Source: Asterias amurensis
Lineage: Eukaryota > Echinodermata > Asteroidea > Forcipulatida > Asteriidae
Length of the DNA stretch: 64,000 nt
NCBI RefSeq assembly: GCF_032118995.1
Contig: NC_092667.1
Span: 5,324,931 to 5,388,930, forward strand
Direction of reading: 5' to 3'
Of the stretch, positions 14,201 to 26,600 are shown one piece after another. The stretch's first letter is position 1; every line of letters begins with the position of its first letter. Below the pieces are notes generated by a model, which was not told the origin of the DNA, searched no databases, and was given only the letters and a program-made list of their open reading frames with translations. Both the position numbers and the translations under genes were made by a program.

Positions 14201-16960
14201 CTTGTAGCTTTTTGAGCAAAATTTGATAAAAACGCAAGGCTTTAGCCTTGTAGCTTTTTGAGCAAAATTTGATAAAAAACGCAAGGCTATAGCCTTGTAG
14301 CTTTTTGAGCAAAATTGGATGAAAACGCAAGGCTATAGCCTTGTAGCTTTTTGAGCAAAACTGGATAAAAACGCAAGGCTATAGCCTTGTAGCTTTTGAG
14401 CAAAATTGGATGAAAACGCAAGATTATAGCCTTGTAGCTTTTTGAGCATAATTGGATGAAAACGCAAGGCTAAAGCCTTGAAGCTTTTTAAGCACAATTT
14501 GAGCAAAATAAAGCCTTTTTAATTTTCAGGCAAAATTGGATAAAAACGCAAGGCTATAGCCTTGTAGCTTTTAGAGCAAAATTTGATAAAAAACGCACAG
14601 CTATAGCCTTGCAGCTTTTTGAGCAAAATTTGAAAAAAAACGCAAGGCTATAGCCTTGTAGTTGTTTGAGCAAAATTGGATAAAAACGCAAGGCTATAGC
14701 CTTGTAGCTTTTTGAGAAAAAATGGATAAAACTGCAAAATTTGATAAAAACGCAAGGCTTTAGCCTTGTAGCTTTTTGAGCAAAATTGGATAAAAAAAGC
14801 AAGGCTATAGCCTTGTAGCTTTTTGAGCAAAATTTGATAAAAACGCAAGGCTATAGCCTTGTAGCTTTTGAGCAAAATTGGATGAAAACGCAGATTATAG
14901 CCTCGTAGCTTTTTGAGCATAATTGGATGAAAACGCAAGGCTAAAGCCTTGAAGCTTTTTAAGCACAATTTGAGCAAAATAAAGCCTTTTTAATTTTCAG
15001 GCAAAATTGGATAAAAACGCAAGGCTTTAGCCTTGTAGATTTTAGAGCAAAACTGGAAAAAAATGCAAGGCACTTTTGGGCACAATTTGAGCAAAATAAA
15101 GCCTTTTTAATTTTCAGGCAAAATTTGATAAACAACGCAAGGCCTTGTACCTTTTTGAGCAAAATTGGATGAAAATGAAGGCTATAGCCTTGTAGCTTTT
15201 TGAGCAAAATTGGATGAAAACGCAAGGCTATATAGCCTTGTAGCTTTTTGAGCAAAATTGGATAAAAATGCAACGCTATAGCCTTGTAGCTTTTTGAGCA
15301 CAATTTGAGCAAAATAAAGCCTTTTTAATTTTCAGACAAAATTGGATAAAAACGCAAGGCTATAGCCTTGTAGCTTTTTGAGCAAAATTGGATGAAAACG
15401 CAAGGTTATAGCCTTGTAGCTTTTTGAGCGAAATTGGATAAAAATGCAAGGCTATAGCCTTGTAGCTTTTTGAGCAAAATTTGAACAAAATGCAAGGCTA
15501 TAGCCTTGTAGCTTTTTGAGCAAAATTTGAGCAAAATAAAGCCTTTTTAATTTTCAGACAAAATTGGATAAAAACGCAAGGCTATAGCCTTGTAGCTTTT
15601 AGAGCAAAATTTGATAAAAAACGCAGCTATAGCCTTGTAGCTTTTTGAGCAAAATTTGAAAAAAAACGCAAGGCTATAGCCTTGTAGTTGTTTGAGCAAA
15701 ATTGGATAAAAACGCAAGGCTATAGCCTTGTAGCTTTTTGAGCAAAATTGGATAAAACTGCAAAATTTGATAAAAACGCAAGGCTTTAGCCTTGTAGCTT
15801 TTTGAGCAAAATTGGATAAAAAACGCAAGGCTATAGCCTTGTAGCTTTTTGAGCAAAATTGGATAAAAAACGCAAGGCTATAGCCTTGTAGCTTTTTGAG
15901 CAAAATTGGATGAAAACGCAAGGCTATAGCCTTGTAGCTTTTTGAGCAAAACTGGATAAAAACGCAAGGCTATAGCCTTGTAGCTTTTGAGCAAAATTGG
16001 ATGAAAACGCAAGATTATAGCCTTGTAGCTTTTTGAGCATAATTGGATGAAAACGCAAGGCTAAAGCCTTGAAGCTTTTTAAGCACAATTTGAGCAAAAT
16101 AAAGCCTTTTTAATTTTCAGGCAAAATTGGATAAAAACGCAAGGCTTTAGCCTTGTAGATTTTAGAGCAAAACTGGAAAAAAATGCAAGGCTATAGCCTT
16201 GTAGCACTTTTGGGCACAATTTGAGCAAAATAAAGCCTTTTTAATTTTCAGGCAAAATTTGATAAAAAACGCAAGGCCTTGTAGCTTTTTGAGCAAAATT
16301 GGATGAAAACGCAAGGCTATAGCCTTGTAGCTTTTTGAGCAAAATTGGATGAAAACGCAAGGCTATAGCCTTGTAGCTTTTTGAGCAAAATTGGATAAAA
16401 ATGCAACGCTATAGCCTTGTAGCTTTTTGAGCACAATTTGAGCAAAATAAAGCCTTTTTAATTTTCAGACAAAATTGGATAAAAACGCAAGGCTATAGCC
16501 TTGTAGCTTTTAGAGCAAAATTGGATAAAAACGCAAGGCTATATATAGCCTTGTAGCTTTTTGAGCAAAATTGGATGAAAACGCAAGGTTATAGCCTTGT
16601 AGCTTTTTGAGCGAAATTGGATAAAAATGCAAGGCTATAGCCTTGTAGCTTTTTGAGCAAAATTTGAGCAAAATAAAGCCTTTTTAATTTTCAGGCAAAA
16701 TTTGATAAAAAACGCACAGCTATAGCCTTGTAGCTTTTTGAGCAAAATTTGAAAAAAAACGCAAGGCTATAGCCTTGTAGCTTTTTGAGCAAAATTGGAT
16801 AAAACTGCAAAATTTGATAAAAAGGCAAGGCTAAATTTATAGCCTTGTAGCTTTTTGAGCAAAATTGGATAAAAACGCAAGGTTATAGCCTTGTAGCTTT
16901 TTGAGCAAAATTGGATAAAAACGCAAGGCTAAATTGTAGCTTTTTGGGCAAAATTTGAGC
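5229..16960. repeat. Giant minisatellite, 46-47 bp unit with palindromic core
   Basis: Around 250 tandem units (estimated from length) of a 46-47 bp monomer: ACGCAAGGCTATAGCCTTGT, AGCTTTTTGAGCAAAATTGG, then ATGAAA or a variant. Each unit carries the perfect 14-base palindrome AAGGCTATAGCCTT. Spacer variants (TTGGATGAAA, TTTGATAAAA, TTTGAACAAAAA) are ordered, giving an eight-unit 373 bp period (frames at 6047, 6420, 6793, 7166) and a 1,585 bp longer repeat (7493 and 9078). The block 7493-7956 also recurs at 11219-11682. From about 14,450 units decay and a second monomer type with AAGCCTTTTTAATTTTCAG appears. Minus-strand frames rich in LLKKLQGYSLAF are by-products of the repeat. Confidence 0.95.
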
Positions 16961-18726
16961 AAAATACAGAAGACTATATATAGCCTTGTTGCATTCGCAA
17001 AGCTTTTTGTTGCATTTTCGTTGCAAGGTGTTATTTTATTTAGCCTTGTTGCTTTTTCGAGTAAAATTTGATAAACATGCATTGCTTTATAGCCTAGTTG
17101 TATGTTCAGGCAAAATTTGGTAGAAACATCAGTTACATGTTTGCTTCACATGTTGAAAGTTCCAAGGCTGCAGCAGGTGTAAGTCTTCCATACTATTGAG
17201 CTTGAATCTCCCTGGGTTCGTTCATTCAGGCCTTGCTGATACTGTTGACTTAGGTGCTCCTTCATGGATGACATGGGTCCTCAGGAGATGCAGTTATACC
17301 ACCTCACAGTTGGTTCATATGAAAAATAAAGACACTATTCTTGCATTAGTCTTTGTTTAATAATCTGATTGAACAGAGTATGATTCTAATGTAGTTAAGT
17401 AAACTTTTGCAAGCACTAGTCTAGCAGTTTTGTCAAATTTGGGCCTAAAAATGAAAAAATCACAAGGGGCAGGTCCCTCTAAGTCTAGCAGTTTTATCAT
17501 ATGTTTGCCTAAATTTGAAATAAAGGGGTCACTCAGTCCAGCATTTAAAATGAAAAAAAATCACAAGGGGTAAGGTCAAGCAGTTTTATCCAATTTGGGA
17601 TTAAAATTTAAAAAATAAGCGCTAAAGGTAAGTCATTTAAGATGCAAATTCAAAAACAATTGGAGGTATTTGAAGCTTAAAATGAAACTGATTACAAAGT
17701 GATTAGCCTTTAGCTAGATAAGTTTAATATGAGTTATAGGCTGAGTCATATTCAAATAACCAGAACATGTATCTCAATTTCCAGATTTTAAGGGGGGGGC
17801 AGACATTTTGGTGTGCCATGTAAAAACCAGATAGCATCAGGAATATACATGTACAGATAACATTTTGTGTCTAAAATACCTACTTGTTCGTTGTTTTACA
17901 ATTATTTAGTACCAAATTCTACTTAAATTCATAGGCATTATGTGTGTATGATTGCAAAATCATGGGATGGTTTAAACTACAGCCATGTCAACATTGGAGA
18001 CTCTGGCTCAACCGCTACGGCTATTGCTTTGATAGTATAATTGTAGCTGAGATCGAGACAGCCATAGCCATATACACCAAATCCGACACGGTCTACACAC
18101 AGCCTGGGTTAAGTTAGCAGATGTAGGCTAATTCAGCTTACCATTTTAAGATGATCAATTCTGACTCACGGTGCTGAGGATCCGTTAGTTTTGTTAATAT
18201 TTTTTCAGTGGCAGAACTACAGCAACAAGCCTGCAACAAATAAATTAATTTGTTTATTATTGAGGGAAAAACAAAATCTTGTACTATACACGGTGTACCC
18301 AGAATTAAGGCCTGTTACAAAATCTTACCCCATCAATAACCTCCAAAACAGATTAAAAGTTAGTTATTCATAAACACCCCACACAGCTTCGCTAAATTCC
18401 TATTTGTGGAGAGTAACCTTAGTGGAGAGCGCGTCACGTGGGGGTGTTTAAACGGTTGATAATGACCAGCTGGAGCTATTTATAACCGGTTGTTTTTGGA
18501 TTATATAGCATTGTCCAGGTTAATCGACAACCTTGTTCCCATGGATGATCGATCTTGCAAAATTAGCCCATGAATACTAGGATGCATTACTACGCGCACA
18601 AATAAATATCTGAAAACTGTCTCATAAAAATGCTCCACACGTAGAGCTAGCTAGCTCAAGGATGTCGGAAGCAGATAAGTTTTTACAGAGTTTTCTACTT
18701 TCTTACGCCTTTTTACCAAAATGAAT
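16961..18726. other. Non-coding DNA after the large satellite
   Basis: Degenerate satellite pieces to about 17,100, then AT-rich unique sequence. Around 17,400-17,640 a phrase containing AAAATCACAAGGGG recurs loosely. No coding exon was recognised. Confidence 0.5.
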
Positions 18727-19096
18727 GGGAATAAGGGAGCGTCTCAAAAGTCGGGCACGTTCCTAGCGCAAAAGAACGTTCCTGCGGGCATATGCCCGCA
18801 GGATCGCAACATCATGACAAAGTATACGCGGAGCGTTCCAAAAGACCGGTCCTGTGGAACGGACAAAAGCGGCGGGGATACTCTTGCGATCCAAAAAGAA
18901 CGTTCCTACCGTTCCGACTTTTGAGACGCTCCCTAAGGGTATAGTGACTCGTTCTTAATTGGCCGTTTAAAACCTTAAATGCAGGGTCATGGCCATACGA
19001 TAAAGGCCCTCGCCTTCGGCCTGTGTCGCAAGGCCATGACCCTGCCGGTTTTAAACAGCCAATTACAAACTCGTCGCTACCCTTTTAATTATTCCC
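18727..19096. mobile_element. Older fold-back element interrupted by the Harbinger MITE
   Basis: Arms from 18935 (AAGGGTATAGTGACTCGTTC then AATTGGCCGTTTAAAACC) and 19030-19096 are inverted copies around a loop containing GCAGGGTCATGGCC and its complement. The outer GGGAATAA at 18727 matches the complement of TTATTCCC at 19089-19096 only if the MITE is skipped, so the MITE landed in this element's left arm. Confidence 0.7.
18735..18933. mobile_element. PIF/Harbinger-type MITE, 199 bp
   Basis: Perfect terminal inverted repeats (GGGAGCGTCTCAAAAGTCGG at the left, its complement at the right) are flanked by a TAA direct repeat on each side (732-734 and 934-936 of this kilobase). A 3 bp TWA duplication is the hallmark of PIF/Harbinger elements. 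Inside is a perfect 22-base palindrome at 18781-18802 (CCTGCGGGCAT and its mirror). No transposase is encoded. Confidence 0.8.
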
Positions 19097-22000
19097 TTAC
19101 TTATAATTTTAGTAAATATGAACTATATGCATGGTGACAATAATCGGAGAGGGCTTGCCTGCAGTTATCCATGCTGGCTAAAAAAATACAAAACAAATAA
19201 ATAAAAAAATATTGCAAAAAAGAAAATTTTTTAATAGGCCTTTTGTGAGCCTGGAAGGACACAACAGCTTTACTGGTAAAAGGGAGTAGGCCAATTTACT
19301 TATAGGCTGCTTAGTTGCTATCATTTCTTACATTGACTCTTAATGTAAATTGAGCTATTTTGGCAATTATTCATTGTCACAAGTGGTCTAGTTTTGTAAA
19401 TAAACTATGTGTGTTTTTTGTATTTCCCTCAGTTATTGTATTGGTCAAGAGTTTGGAGACCCAATGAATATTCATGTTGTTCTGTGATGCAGTCAGTGAA
19501 CTACAGTTGAGTGATCAAGTCCATATTTTGGAAGACATGAATGGGCCGATGTAGTGAATGTGTGCACTGAAAGCTGACTATTGTTCTGTAGAGTGATTGC
19601 CGTGGTTGGGTGAGCATAGGAATTCTTAGCAGTCTTAGTTTGGGTGTGGTTTGTCATTCCAAGATCTGCTATCAGGGAAGTCAGACATATCGCAGGACCT
19701 TCAACCAGACAAACTTTGATGAATTGATTCATTGCGAAAATTTGACATTTCAACAGACATGTATGACCAGCAGACACCATTTAAGATTTAAAAGGGAACT
19801 CCTGGCACCGGTTTCAGGTACAGTATGTGACAGGCATTAATCCAGCCACACAAATTTCCCTACCACCCTATTCTGGATTGATTGAACCAGTTGAAATTTA
19901 TTTTCCCATTGTTTGTACACTTCTGCTGTAAAATTTTGACAATTTTTTTTTTGTTTTAAATTTCCATGTGGAAATGTGGAGTCCATCAATCATAAGTAAG
20001 GTTGCACTGAACCCCGCCCACGCCCACACCCCCCGCAAATAAACCCCGACCTGTTAAAATGTCGGAAATGTACGACTCACGGCCCCTCGGCCAACATGCC
20101 CTAACACCACGCCCTTCGAACCTCGTGGTTTTTAAAACCGGCGCCCAGTGAAAAAAACCAACAGTAAAAGTACAAGTTTTACATCCAAAAACACACATTT
20201 TCAAATAAACTATTTCACCAAGATAATAAGAAACTCACCTTTCAAATTTTGAAATGTTTTTTTCCTCGGAACTGTTTCGATAAAACGAAAAAATTTACCG
20301 AAAAGTACGGACTGAAAAATGGATTTTCTTGTCGACGTCGTGGAATTTTCTCGAAAGGAAGAAATGGCGTCGGCTGGTGCCCATCCGCATATCTCCTTCC
20401 AATGTTACATGTCACGTGGTCAGCTGCACTGGTACCCTGTTTAAACCTTCACGTCATAATTATGCACCATATATGAATAATTAAAGCAATCGCATAAAAT
20501 GTAAACAATACATTTGAATGCACTTCTTGGGTTAGGCCTTTGTTTACAATTATTTCGCAATATTGAGGGCCGTGAGTCTTTATATGAAAGTACTTTTGGG
20601 GCCATGAGTGATTTGGCAGACATTTGTTTTGTTGAAAAACATAAATTTGTGGTTGTTTCAAGAAAGTGCTATGACCCAAAATTGTTACAAAATCTGTTTG
20701 TTTTAAACTAAATGTGTTCCACCTGCAAATGTTTACAAAAGCCTTCATTATCTTTTTACAAATAATGTGTTTTTGAAACAAAATAGTTGACAGTCAAACC
20801 CACAATTTATTAGTGTCATACCAAAAGCACAAATCAACAAACAAATGGAGTGTACAACGTACCACATTGCAAACTTTCAAATGCAAAGAATAACACAAAA
20901 TTGTTTATAATTATTTCATTTTTTTTCTCAGTTTCCAACCTAATTTTATTGTTTCTTGAAAGTTTCACAGATTTTTAAAAACACATTTAAGAATTTTTAC
21001 TTGAAAACTTTCAGGGCAATACGGCTGTTCACAACTACTTGTTACATGATAACTCCAGCCTGGTTATACAAAAAGATCCATTGAAAGATTCTGATCAGAA
21101 ACTTTCATATTCTATAAAACAGAATCATAGTCTTGAGAATTTGCTGGTTTCAATGGAATTACTGTTCAAAATTAGCATAATTGAAAAAGATAATATTTAC
21201 AATATTTACTATTTACATTTACCATGGAGGTAGTCCATGCATTTACTATGTCCACTTAAAGTCTTTATGAAATTGGGCCCAGAATCCGATTTCATGAAAC
21301 GATAGAATTAATCATATCTTGAGATGAGTAATTCATCTTAACTATAGGATGGGTTCAATGGGTCCCAACATCTATGAATAAGGAAAAACAGTTCCTCAGT
21401 CCTAAAATTAATCCTAAGTTAACAGCAGGGGACACTATTGGTAATTACTCAAAATAATTATTAGCATAATACCTTACTTGGTAACCAGTAAGTGGGAGAG
21501 GTTAACAGTATAAAATATTGTGAGAAACGTCTCCCTCTGAAGTGACGTAGTTTTCGAGAAAGAAGTAATTTTCTGCGAATTTGATTTCGAGACCTCAGAT
21601 TTGGAATTTGTGGTCTTGAAATCAAGCATCTGAAAGCATACAACTTTGTGTGACAAGGTGTTTAATCTTTTATTATTATCTTGCAACTTTGCTGACCAAT
21701 TGAGCTCAAATTTGCACCAGCTTGTTATTTTATGCATATGTTGAGATACACCAAGTAAGAAGACTGGTCTTACAATTACCAATATGGTGTCCAGTGCCTT
21801 TAAGAAAAGTTTGGTGAAATCAATGGCTAGTCTCGTGTATTATTTTCTAAACAATCTGATCTCTGCAGTTTAACAATTATTATAAGGTGTAACAAAGTAC
21901 AGCTTCCATTTGAACAAAGAACTCATCATAAAAATTGCTTGTTATGTGTCTATTTGATTTGGTTTGTTCTTTGTTTTCTTTGCGTTTTCTTTAAAATCTG

Positions 22001-22180
22001 CATCATGATGTCAAGTTAAACAGTATGTTTATTTAGTATAAAAAAAGAGGACATAAAAAAGATGGGACACAAGTAAAATTGCAGCAGTATTTACATAATT
22101 TATGGAATTGGAAATAATTTGTCTGAGCACTTTGTCACTTTAAGACTTTATAATGACTTACACTGGGTTGGCCGAGCCAA
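19097..22180. other. Non-coding stretch with a GC-richer island
   Basis: No confident gene. At 19,990-20,420 base composition is richer in G and C than its surroundings. On the minus strand the phrase ATTTGAAAG followed by GTGAGTTTC (about 20,230-20,246) looks like a splice donor, so an unrecognised 5' exon is possible. The rest is AT-rich. Confidence 0.35.
21425..21803. mobile_element. Palindromic MITE, GGACACT family, copy 1
   Basis: Full-length copy of a ~380 bp non-autonomous element. Its ends read GGACACTATTGGTAATTAC and the complement of CACTGGACACC...TTTAA. Inside is a characteristic palindromic segment with TTTCGAGACCTCA. No coding capacity. Confidence 0.75.
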
Positions 22181-22189
22181 TGGTAGAGC

Positions 22190-22640
22190 TAAAGCTTTGA
22201 CCATGGAATGATTTGTCCAACCCTCCTACTGTTTGGGCCATGACACTGGACATGTTGTGTAAGGCAGTACACAACCATGCTAAGTATTAAAAATTTGTGC
22301 TGCAAGACCACAGTGGATGTGAACGACTGGTCACACAGTAGGAGGGTTGACTGTGTACAGTGTAAATGCATTCCCAACATTAAATTATATTGGAGTCTAG
22401 CACAGTGACAAATCTGCCACTCACAATGGATGATAGTGAATGGTCAGACAGTAGGAGGGTCGACTTTGTCTCGTGTGAATGCATACACTTCATGTCATAT
22501 AATTGCAAGCTGACACTTAGAACCTATCATTCAAAACCACAATGGTAATACTGAATAGTCAGACAGTAGGAGGGTTGACTGTGTACACGTGGATGCATTC
22601 ACGACATGATATCATATTAGCGCCTGGCACAGTTGATCAA
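22190..22640. repeat. Short tandem block with GACAGTAGGAGGGTTGACTG
   Basis: The phrase recurs at roughly 115-130 bp steps (about 22,320, 22,445, 22,560) with shared flanks (ATTGAATGGTCA before it, TGTGTAC after). Further copies of the same phrase lie at 34,030-34,215, 50,220 and 61,285-61,565. Confidence 0.7.
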
Positions 22641-23470
22641 AGTATCAGTTAAAACTTCAGTGGAAAATATTGATGGGTCAGATAGTAGCCTTGAAGTCAA
22701 ATCCAGGATGACCTGCCAGAATAGAGTTGGTTTCCTATCGTGTACTTTCATCTGGGAGTGCTTACCATATTGCCCTATCCAAATTGGCATCTACAGCTAC
22801 GGCTACAAATGTTGCTAATAAAAACTTACTACACTTCAACGCATGATGACAAGGCGACCCAGCCGTCGCCGTAGCTGCCACTTCGTACACAGCCTAAGCC
22901 TGATAAAATTCAGGCGGTGTGTTCTTGGATGCTTAAGAACACCTACATGTAGGATTGCGGTTCATGTATCTTCCGAACAAATGATGATGATGTAGCGCCA
23001 TTTGATGATGATGTAGCGCCATTTTTTACAATGTTGTTCTTGACTGATCCCTGCTGTAAAGGTGGTGTTTGATCTTGTTTCGAGTGTATTGTTTACGGGT
23101 CTTGTTCTCATTGTTCGGATGTGCAAACAGCGCCCTCAGGACAAAAACACACTGCCCCTGCATGTCCAGAATAATGACTTTGGCTATGACTAGAGAGCTT
23201 CACCCTAGACCCCTACATCATACCTTAAAGCTGAAAGCCAAACTTCTTTTACAAATGGCCCTAGGTGCTATCCAGAAGATTGAGTTGAAAAGAGACATCA
23301 TTTGCAGATACCGTCCAACTACAGACAATGCTTTTTTAAATGTGGGACGAGGGCCTCAGGAACATTTCATCATTAGAAAAATAATCAGGTCCCCTTCCAA
23401 AATTCATTCTGTTTATACATGCAGAGACAACAGGTAACCAGACATGATGAGGTCTTCTAAGATGCAGTTT

Positions 23471-23634
23471 TTACCGTCTTCTTTTGCTGGCCATGATGTC
23501 TGGGTTGGGTGTATTCGTTCCTTGCCGCGTTCTCTTTCTCTTTGGGGAGTTGTCCTTCTCAGATGGGGTGACGGCGGCCAGGGAGGTCATTATTGGGAGG
23601 CGGATAGTCGTCTTGAGGGATTCTTTTTGAGGTG
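23471..23634 (-). CDS. MRGBP: MRGBP coding exon 4 (basic C-terminus)
   Basis: Acceptor CTACACAG lies beside a (TTA)n tract. The exon joins in phase with the preceding one and ends at TAA. It encodes a lysine/arginine-rich tail with PKRKRTR and SKRRR, matching KRKRSR and AKRRR at the end of human MRGBP. The tail is probably a nuclear localisation signal. Confidence 0.85.
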
Positions 23635-26600
23635 CTGTGTAGTAGAAGATATAATAATAATAATAATAATATCAGTAGGATTAGAAACTTTGCATAGTGG
23701 AGATACGATGAGACAAGGTTTGCGGTAACACTAAACTATATCTAAATGAGTTGGGGTGGTTCTGAAAAGAACCGTTGGTTTCAACTCGACGTTTCGAACA
23801 GTATGTTCGTAATAGTAAAGACTTGTAATGCATACTTATCCACCCTGCTACGTGTTCAAGGCGACGTTAAAACCGAAAACAAATGCAAGAAAACAGACAC
23901 AATTAAATTTGTCCTTGAAAACATAATATGACAGTTTTGAGACGAGATTTGAATTTTGTGGTACAAAGACAAGATCTAAGATGAAGGGGTAGAGGAGTTT
24001 TAGATGCCTGGTACAGCTGAAGAAAAATACTTGCATCCCAAGAGTAGCCAGACTTGGGTTCACTGAGGAAAAAAGCATGGAACTTGATCGAAGATTCCTT
24101 GACGGAGTGTAAACTTTAAGTAGTTCTGAGATACAAGGGGAGCCTTGCTGTTAATAATAACAATAGTAAATAATAAATGAGACTTATAAAGCGCATTTTA
24201 CAAAATTCAATGCGCTGGAAGAGTGCTACGGAAAAGACGATTATGAGAATAGATGTGTTTTTAATTTACTCTTGAATGTCTGGAGTGTGTTGGTGTTCCG
24301 AATATGACTTGGTAGGGTGTTCCAGCACCGGGGACCAGCGACTGAAAAGGACCGGTCCCCTGCCATTTTGTGTGTGCGAGGGATTGTAAGATTCTGGCCG
24401 GAGCGGAGCCCACTCCGGCCAGGTTTGTTGAAATTTAGCGACTCTGTAAGGTATTGTGGAAGTACGTTGGAGAGTGCTTTGTGCATGTTCACTGATGTTT
24501 TGAAGGTGATGCGTTGTTTAACTGGTAACCAGTGTAATTGTTTGAGAAAAGTGGATGCGTGTGTGTATTTGGGTTGCAAGAAAATTATGCGAGCAGCATT
24601 GTTTTGGAGCCTTTGTAGACGGTCAATGTCAGCTTGCTTAATACCATTGAGGAGAGAGTTACAATAATCCAGTCTAGACAACACAAGGGCTCTGGCAGCA
24701 GCGTGGCATGTGTTTGTGTCAATATATTTGCGTATTTTGGAGATGTTTCTGATGTGATAGTTGATGGACTTGCATGTACGTGTGACGTGTGTGCTCATTG
24801 TCATGGAGCTGTTGAAAAAGACGCCTAAATTTCGCACTGTTTGAGATGGCTTAAATGTTGTGTTGTTCACGTTCACAGTCAAGTGGCTGAGAACTTTCTG
24901 GTGATGAGGAGAAGCAGCAATGAAAAATTCAGTTTTGTCTTTGTTCAGAAGAAGTTTGTTTGCGATTAACCAGTTTTGAACATCAGTGATGCAGTTTGAC
25001 AATCTGAAAAGAGCACATTCTGCGTCGTTGGGAATGGATGGGTCGAAATCCATATAAATTTGAATATCATCAGCATATGTATGGTATTTGATGCTGTGTT
25101 AACTGTTAAGTGCTTTGTGGACAATGAGCATAATATTTGTTAAATATCATGGATATAGACTAGTGATTTGTAGTTGATCAGGCATGACATTTGGTCCTTC
25201 GAAAAAAAAAAAACATTTTATTGAGTACAAGAGCTGGCCTACATGTACACAAGGCCAGTTCTTGGCTTAAATCAGGCCTTATTAAGAATTTTGTTTACTC
25301 ATTTATCCAAGGGCAAATAATATTAGACAAAAGACTAAAAAAGTAAAATCATGCCTGGTTTATGTAACATTAATTGTAACATTGTCATAATGTTAATGTT
25401 CTTGTCACTTTTTTAAACAATAATGTCTGTTTGTATTACTGGGCACCTGGGTTTTTCCAAGTGTAAATAAAAAAATAAATAAACAACACAAATCATCGTC
25501 AAAATTATAGTAACCATTGCCTTACTGTCTTCGATGCCGGCTGATGTTGACCCGCTGGTTTTAGTTTTCATCATGTCTCCATAGTCATCATTAGGCAGAG
25601 TGAAGTCAGACTCGGCATTTGGAAACGGTAGAATCTCTGACTCATGCTGTGAAAATTCAAGAGAAAAGGAGTTCAAAACAAGGTGGTTGCTTAGTTTTTC
25701 TTTCATTTTGTAAATTTAAGTAATAAGCCAGGAAACCTGGTAAGGTAATTTTATTTTTTTAATAACTTTTGGTAAAACAACAATAAATTTACTAGAGCAT
25801 GATATTAACAACAAGACCTTCATCTCTCTACCAACTGAGCAATCTAGATATGTTGGCAGACTCCACATTTTGTCAATATCTTTATTCAGGGTGCCATTCA
25901 GAAGCCATTCAACCTGTAACTACTGTTGTGTAGCCGCGGACGACACCCATTTTTTATGAACAGTTTCTAAATTAAAGTAGTACTTTACAACATGGTTGCA
26001 TTACAGATCCCTGGACTTACCAATGCTTGCATGTCGTACATGGTGCTGAGATGTTCCCAGATCTGGTCTGAGCTGATTTTACGTCCCATGGATTGCTGCA
26101 ACTTGTCGTGTATACACATCATCTGAAAATTCTTATTCACACCTAAAATTAGAAAGAGGGAAAAAGAATTACGCATTACAGTAAAAAATTAATAACAAAT
26201 TGAGCCAAGACTTATGTGTGATGTTGGGTAAGTTGATGAAGCTTAAAGGAACACGTTGCCTTGGATCGGACGAGTTGGTCTATAAAAAGCGTTTGTAACC
26301 GGTTTTTTAAAATAAATTGCACATGGTTGGAAAGATGTTTTAAAAGTAGAATACAATGATCCTCACAAGTTTGCCTCGAAATTGCATGGTTTTCCTGTTA
26401 CTGTGCGAACCAACACAGTTAGCCATTTATGGGAGTCAAAATTTTGACTCCCATAAATGGCTGACCGTGTTAGTCGACGAGGTAAAAGGAAACCGTGCAA
26501 TTTCGAGGCATGTTTGTGTGGATCATTGTATTCTACTTTTACAACTTTTATGGATCTTTCTATCCATGCATTTTATAAAAAAACGTTACAAACGCTTTTC

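Noticed and set aside
5439-15921. Many minus-strand open frames of 60-120 codons rich in LLKKLQGYSLAF
   Set aside because: They are by-products of a 46-47 bp tandem repeat lacking stops in some phases; there is no start context, splice structure or family match.
5229-16960. CRISPR-like array of palindromic repeats
   Set aside because: The spacers are a few recurring variants of the same unit, not unique sequences, and the host is an animal.
23069-23437. 122-codon plus-strand frame
   Set aside because: It lies in the MRGBP 3' flank, matches no recognised family and lacks splice partners.
24317-24667. 116-codon plus-strand frame
   Set aside because: Antisense shadow of the LINE reverse-transcriptase frame.
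25413-25525. Read-through C-terminus of MRGBP exon 3 (hydrophobic tail)
   Set aside because: The tail is unlike the family, and a GTAAGG donor leads in phase to a basic last exon that fits.
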